Of a stretch of 64,000 nt of DNA, positions 62,510 to 64,000 are shown piece after piece. This stretch comes from Catellatospora bangladeshensis (GTDB lineage: Bacteria; Actinomycetota; Actinomycetes; Mycobacteriales; Micromonosporaceae), in contig NZ_BONF01000010.1 in NCBI RefSeq assembly GCF_016862575.1, forward strand, positions 186,001 to 250,000, written 5' to 3'. Position 1 is the first letter of the stretch, and each line of letters starts with the position of its first letter. The notes under the pieces were generated by a model that was not told where the DNA came from, made no database searches, and saw only the letters and a program-made list of their open reading frames with translations. A program made the translations under genes and the position numbers.

Positions 62510-64000
62510 CCTGCGCTTCGGACCCGAGCATGCTCCACGGGCCAACGCTTCGGCGGCGTTCGACATCTTGCATCAGAAGGTCCAGCGTTGGGTCTACGCC
62601 AAGGGCTGGACACGTCTTCGTGAGGCGCAGGAGAAGGCGGTCGAGCCGATCCTCGCCGGCGGCCGCGACGTCATCATCGCGGCCGCGACCGCAAGCGGTA
62701 AGACTGAGGCCGCATGGCTCCCGATCTGCTCTGCGCTGCTCTTCGGAGCCGAGCATCGCCGAGACCAGGTACCCGGAGTAAAGGCGCTGTACATCAGTCC
62801 ACTAAAGGCCTTGATCAACGATCAATATATGCGTCTTACAGGTCTATGCGAGGATCTCGACCTGCCGGTGCACCGGTGGCATGGTGACGTCGCCAGTTCC
62901 CAGAAGTCCAGAGTGGTCCGCAATCCAGATGGCATTCTGCTTATCACGCCCGAGTCTGTCGAGTCGCTGTTCGTCAACCACGGTTCCAGCTTGGCGACGT
63001 TGTTCGGAGGTCTGCAGTACATCGTCGTCGACGAACTTCATTCGTTCATCGGTACTGAGCGGGGTGCTCAGCTACAGTCGCTCCTGCACCGCATCGAACT
63101 GGTCGTTCGTCGCCGCGTTCCTCGCATCGCGCTGTCAGCGACATTGGGCGACTTCTCCACGGCCGCAGACTTCCTTCGGCCACGGAAAGGTGCCGAGGTC
63201 GAAAGGATCAAGGCGGTAGACGGTGATGTCGAGATCAAACTCGTATTGAAGGGATACAAGTGCGCCGAGCCGAGCCGAGCGACGAACACCGCGACGGGAT
63301 CGGACGCCGCTGCGCCAAGGGACGACGAGAGCAGCGAGTATGACAAGGCCGCGATCGCTGCCCACCTCTTCCAGACGTTGCGCGGGACAGACAACCTGAT
63401 ATTCGCAAATACCCGGCGCGACGTCGAGATCTACACAGACCTCCTAAACAGACTATGCGCGGAAGCGCGCGTTGCGACCGAGTTCTTTGCACACCACGGC
63501 AATCTCTCGAAGGAGATCCGCGAGCACGTCGAGGGCCGGCTCAAGGACGGATCTTCACCCGCATCTGCCGTGTGTACATCAACCCTTGAGATGGGAATTG
63601 ACATCGGCTCGGTCGACTCCATCGCGCAGATCCGCGCCCCGGCAAGTGTCGCCGGCCTTCGCCAACGTCTCGGGCGGTCAGGGCGGCGTGACGGGAAGAG
63701 CGCTATCCTGCGCATCTACGTCTCCGAGCCGGAACTTACTAACTCGACACCTCCCGTCGACCTTCTCCGCGCAGAGACGTTCCAGAGTGCCGCAATCGTC
63801 GAAATGCTACTGCAGGGTCGCTACGAGCATCCATATGTCGGCGAACTACACCTCTCTACGCTGATTCAACAGATTCTCTCAGTAATAGCGCAGCACGGGG
63901 GTGCCGATGCACAACAGCTCTATGGCGCATTGTGCGGCCATGGGCCGTTCGCTCAGGTTGATCGGTATACCTTTACCGCTCTGCTTCGCGCGATGGGGCA
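62481..64000 (+). CDS. Lhr-like DEAD/DEAH-box helicase, partial at window end
   Basis: ATG 62481 lies inside the end of the BrxD-like gene (29-base overlap). It reads on without a stop to the window edge, more than 500 residues. Motifs are AATASGKTEAAW (I), YISPLKALINDQ, LITPESVESLF, the DELHSF (II), ALSATLGD (III), TSTLEMGIDIGSVDSI (V) and LRQRLGRSGRRDGKSA (VI). This is the long SF2 helicase type that accompanies BrxD in BREX type 2 (BrxHI). The rest of the gene and further partners lie outside the window. Confidence 0.88.
   Translation, partial: MTNSLPSDSDLRFGPEHAPRANASAAFDILHQKVQRWVYAKGWTRLREAQEKAVEPILAGGRDVIIAAATASGKTEAAWLPICSALLFGAEHRRDQVPGVKALYISPLKALINDQYMRLTGLCEDLDLPVHRWHGDVASSQKSRVVRNPDGILLITPESVESLFVNHGSSLATLFGGLQYIVVDELHSFIGTERGAQLQSLLHRIELVVRRRVPRIALSATLGDFSTAADFLRPRKGAEVERIKAVDGDVEIKLVLKGYKCAEPSRATNTATGSDAAAPRDDESSEYDKAAIAAHLFQTLRGTDNLIFANTRRDVEIYTDLLNRLCAEARVATEFFAHHGNLSKEIREHVEGRLKDGSSPASAVCTSTLEMGIDIGSVDSIAQIRAPASVAGLRQRLGRSGRRDGKSAILRIYVSEPELTNSTPPVDLLRAETFQSAAIVEMLLQGRYEHPYVGELHLSTLIQQILSVIAQHGGADAQQLYGALCGHGPFAQVDRYTFTALLRAMG

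Noticed and set aside
58098-64000. Calling the last cassette a complete BREX system
   Set aside because: PglZ, PglX and BrxC/PglY are not in the window. Only the BrxD-like ATPase and helicase are shared.

Overview
The window looks like chromosomal DNA of a high-GC actinomycete, most likely Micromonosporaceae. This rests on GC-rich codon use, frequent GTG and TTG starts, the protein families present (DUF3040, DUF1360, PadR, ROK, HelD) and an actinobacterial-type integrative element. The genus cannot be fixed from the sequence. No rRNA, tRNA or CRISPR array was seen.

Region 1, positions 1 to about 21960, is ordinary chromosome. It holds small membrane proteins, a ROK regulator, a GH128-like anchored glycosidase, and a FAD monooxygenase with a PadR regulator and its probable operator. 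It also holds a phosphotransferase, a beta-propeller lipoprotein-like protein and an amidohydrolase. A 1642-residue secreted protein joins ThuA, sugar dehydrogenase, PKD, CBM6 and discoidin domains. A calcineurin-like phosphoesterase, a VOC protein and a HelD-type helicase follow. Two intergenic sites carry a roughly 20-base palindrome repeated at 40 to 41 base spacing.

Region 2, about 21990 to 36750, is an integrated mobile element. At its left edge lies a large serine integrase whose frame runs out of the element into host DNA. Behind it are a 1.75 kb non-coding, repeat-containing block, a GGDEF-like protein, and a translationally coupled trio (DUF2637, small protein, replication-relaxation protein). 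Then comes an AT-richer Gabija pair (GajA, GajB) and several element-type hypotheticals. The heptamer CTGWCAG is strongly clustered here.

Region 3, about 36.8 to 43.3 kb, is a complete FxLD-type class I lanthipeptide locus. A divergent XRE-TPR regulator sits beside it. The locus has a 50-residue precursor (37507-37659), a full-length LanB dehydratase, a LanC cyclase and an FxLD-system methyltransferase of the protein isoaspartate methyltransferase type. Hairpins lie after the precursor and after the last gene.

Region 4, about 43.6 kb to the end, is a defence island. It contains a type I restriction system (HsdR, HsdS, HsdM) coupled to an extra HTH-bearing N6-adenine methylase, and a DUF4352-like lipoprotein. 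Next is a three-gene operon of a zinc-hook SMC-like ATPase, an unknown 145-residue protein and a frameshifted membrane protein. Last is a coupled cassette of a TerB-domain protein, a BrxD-like ATPase and an Lhr-like DEAD/DEAH helicase that runs off the window. The right end of the mobile element was not found, so regions 3 and 4 may belong to it or may be separate acquisitions.

The strongest candidates for something not well described are the FxLD peptide with its Asp-Gly modification site, the TerB/BrxD/helicase cassette without the rest of BREX, the SMC operon, and the repeat/CTGWCAG block behind the integrase.
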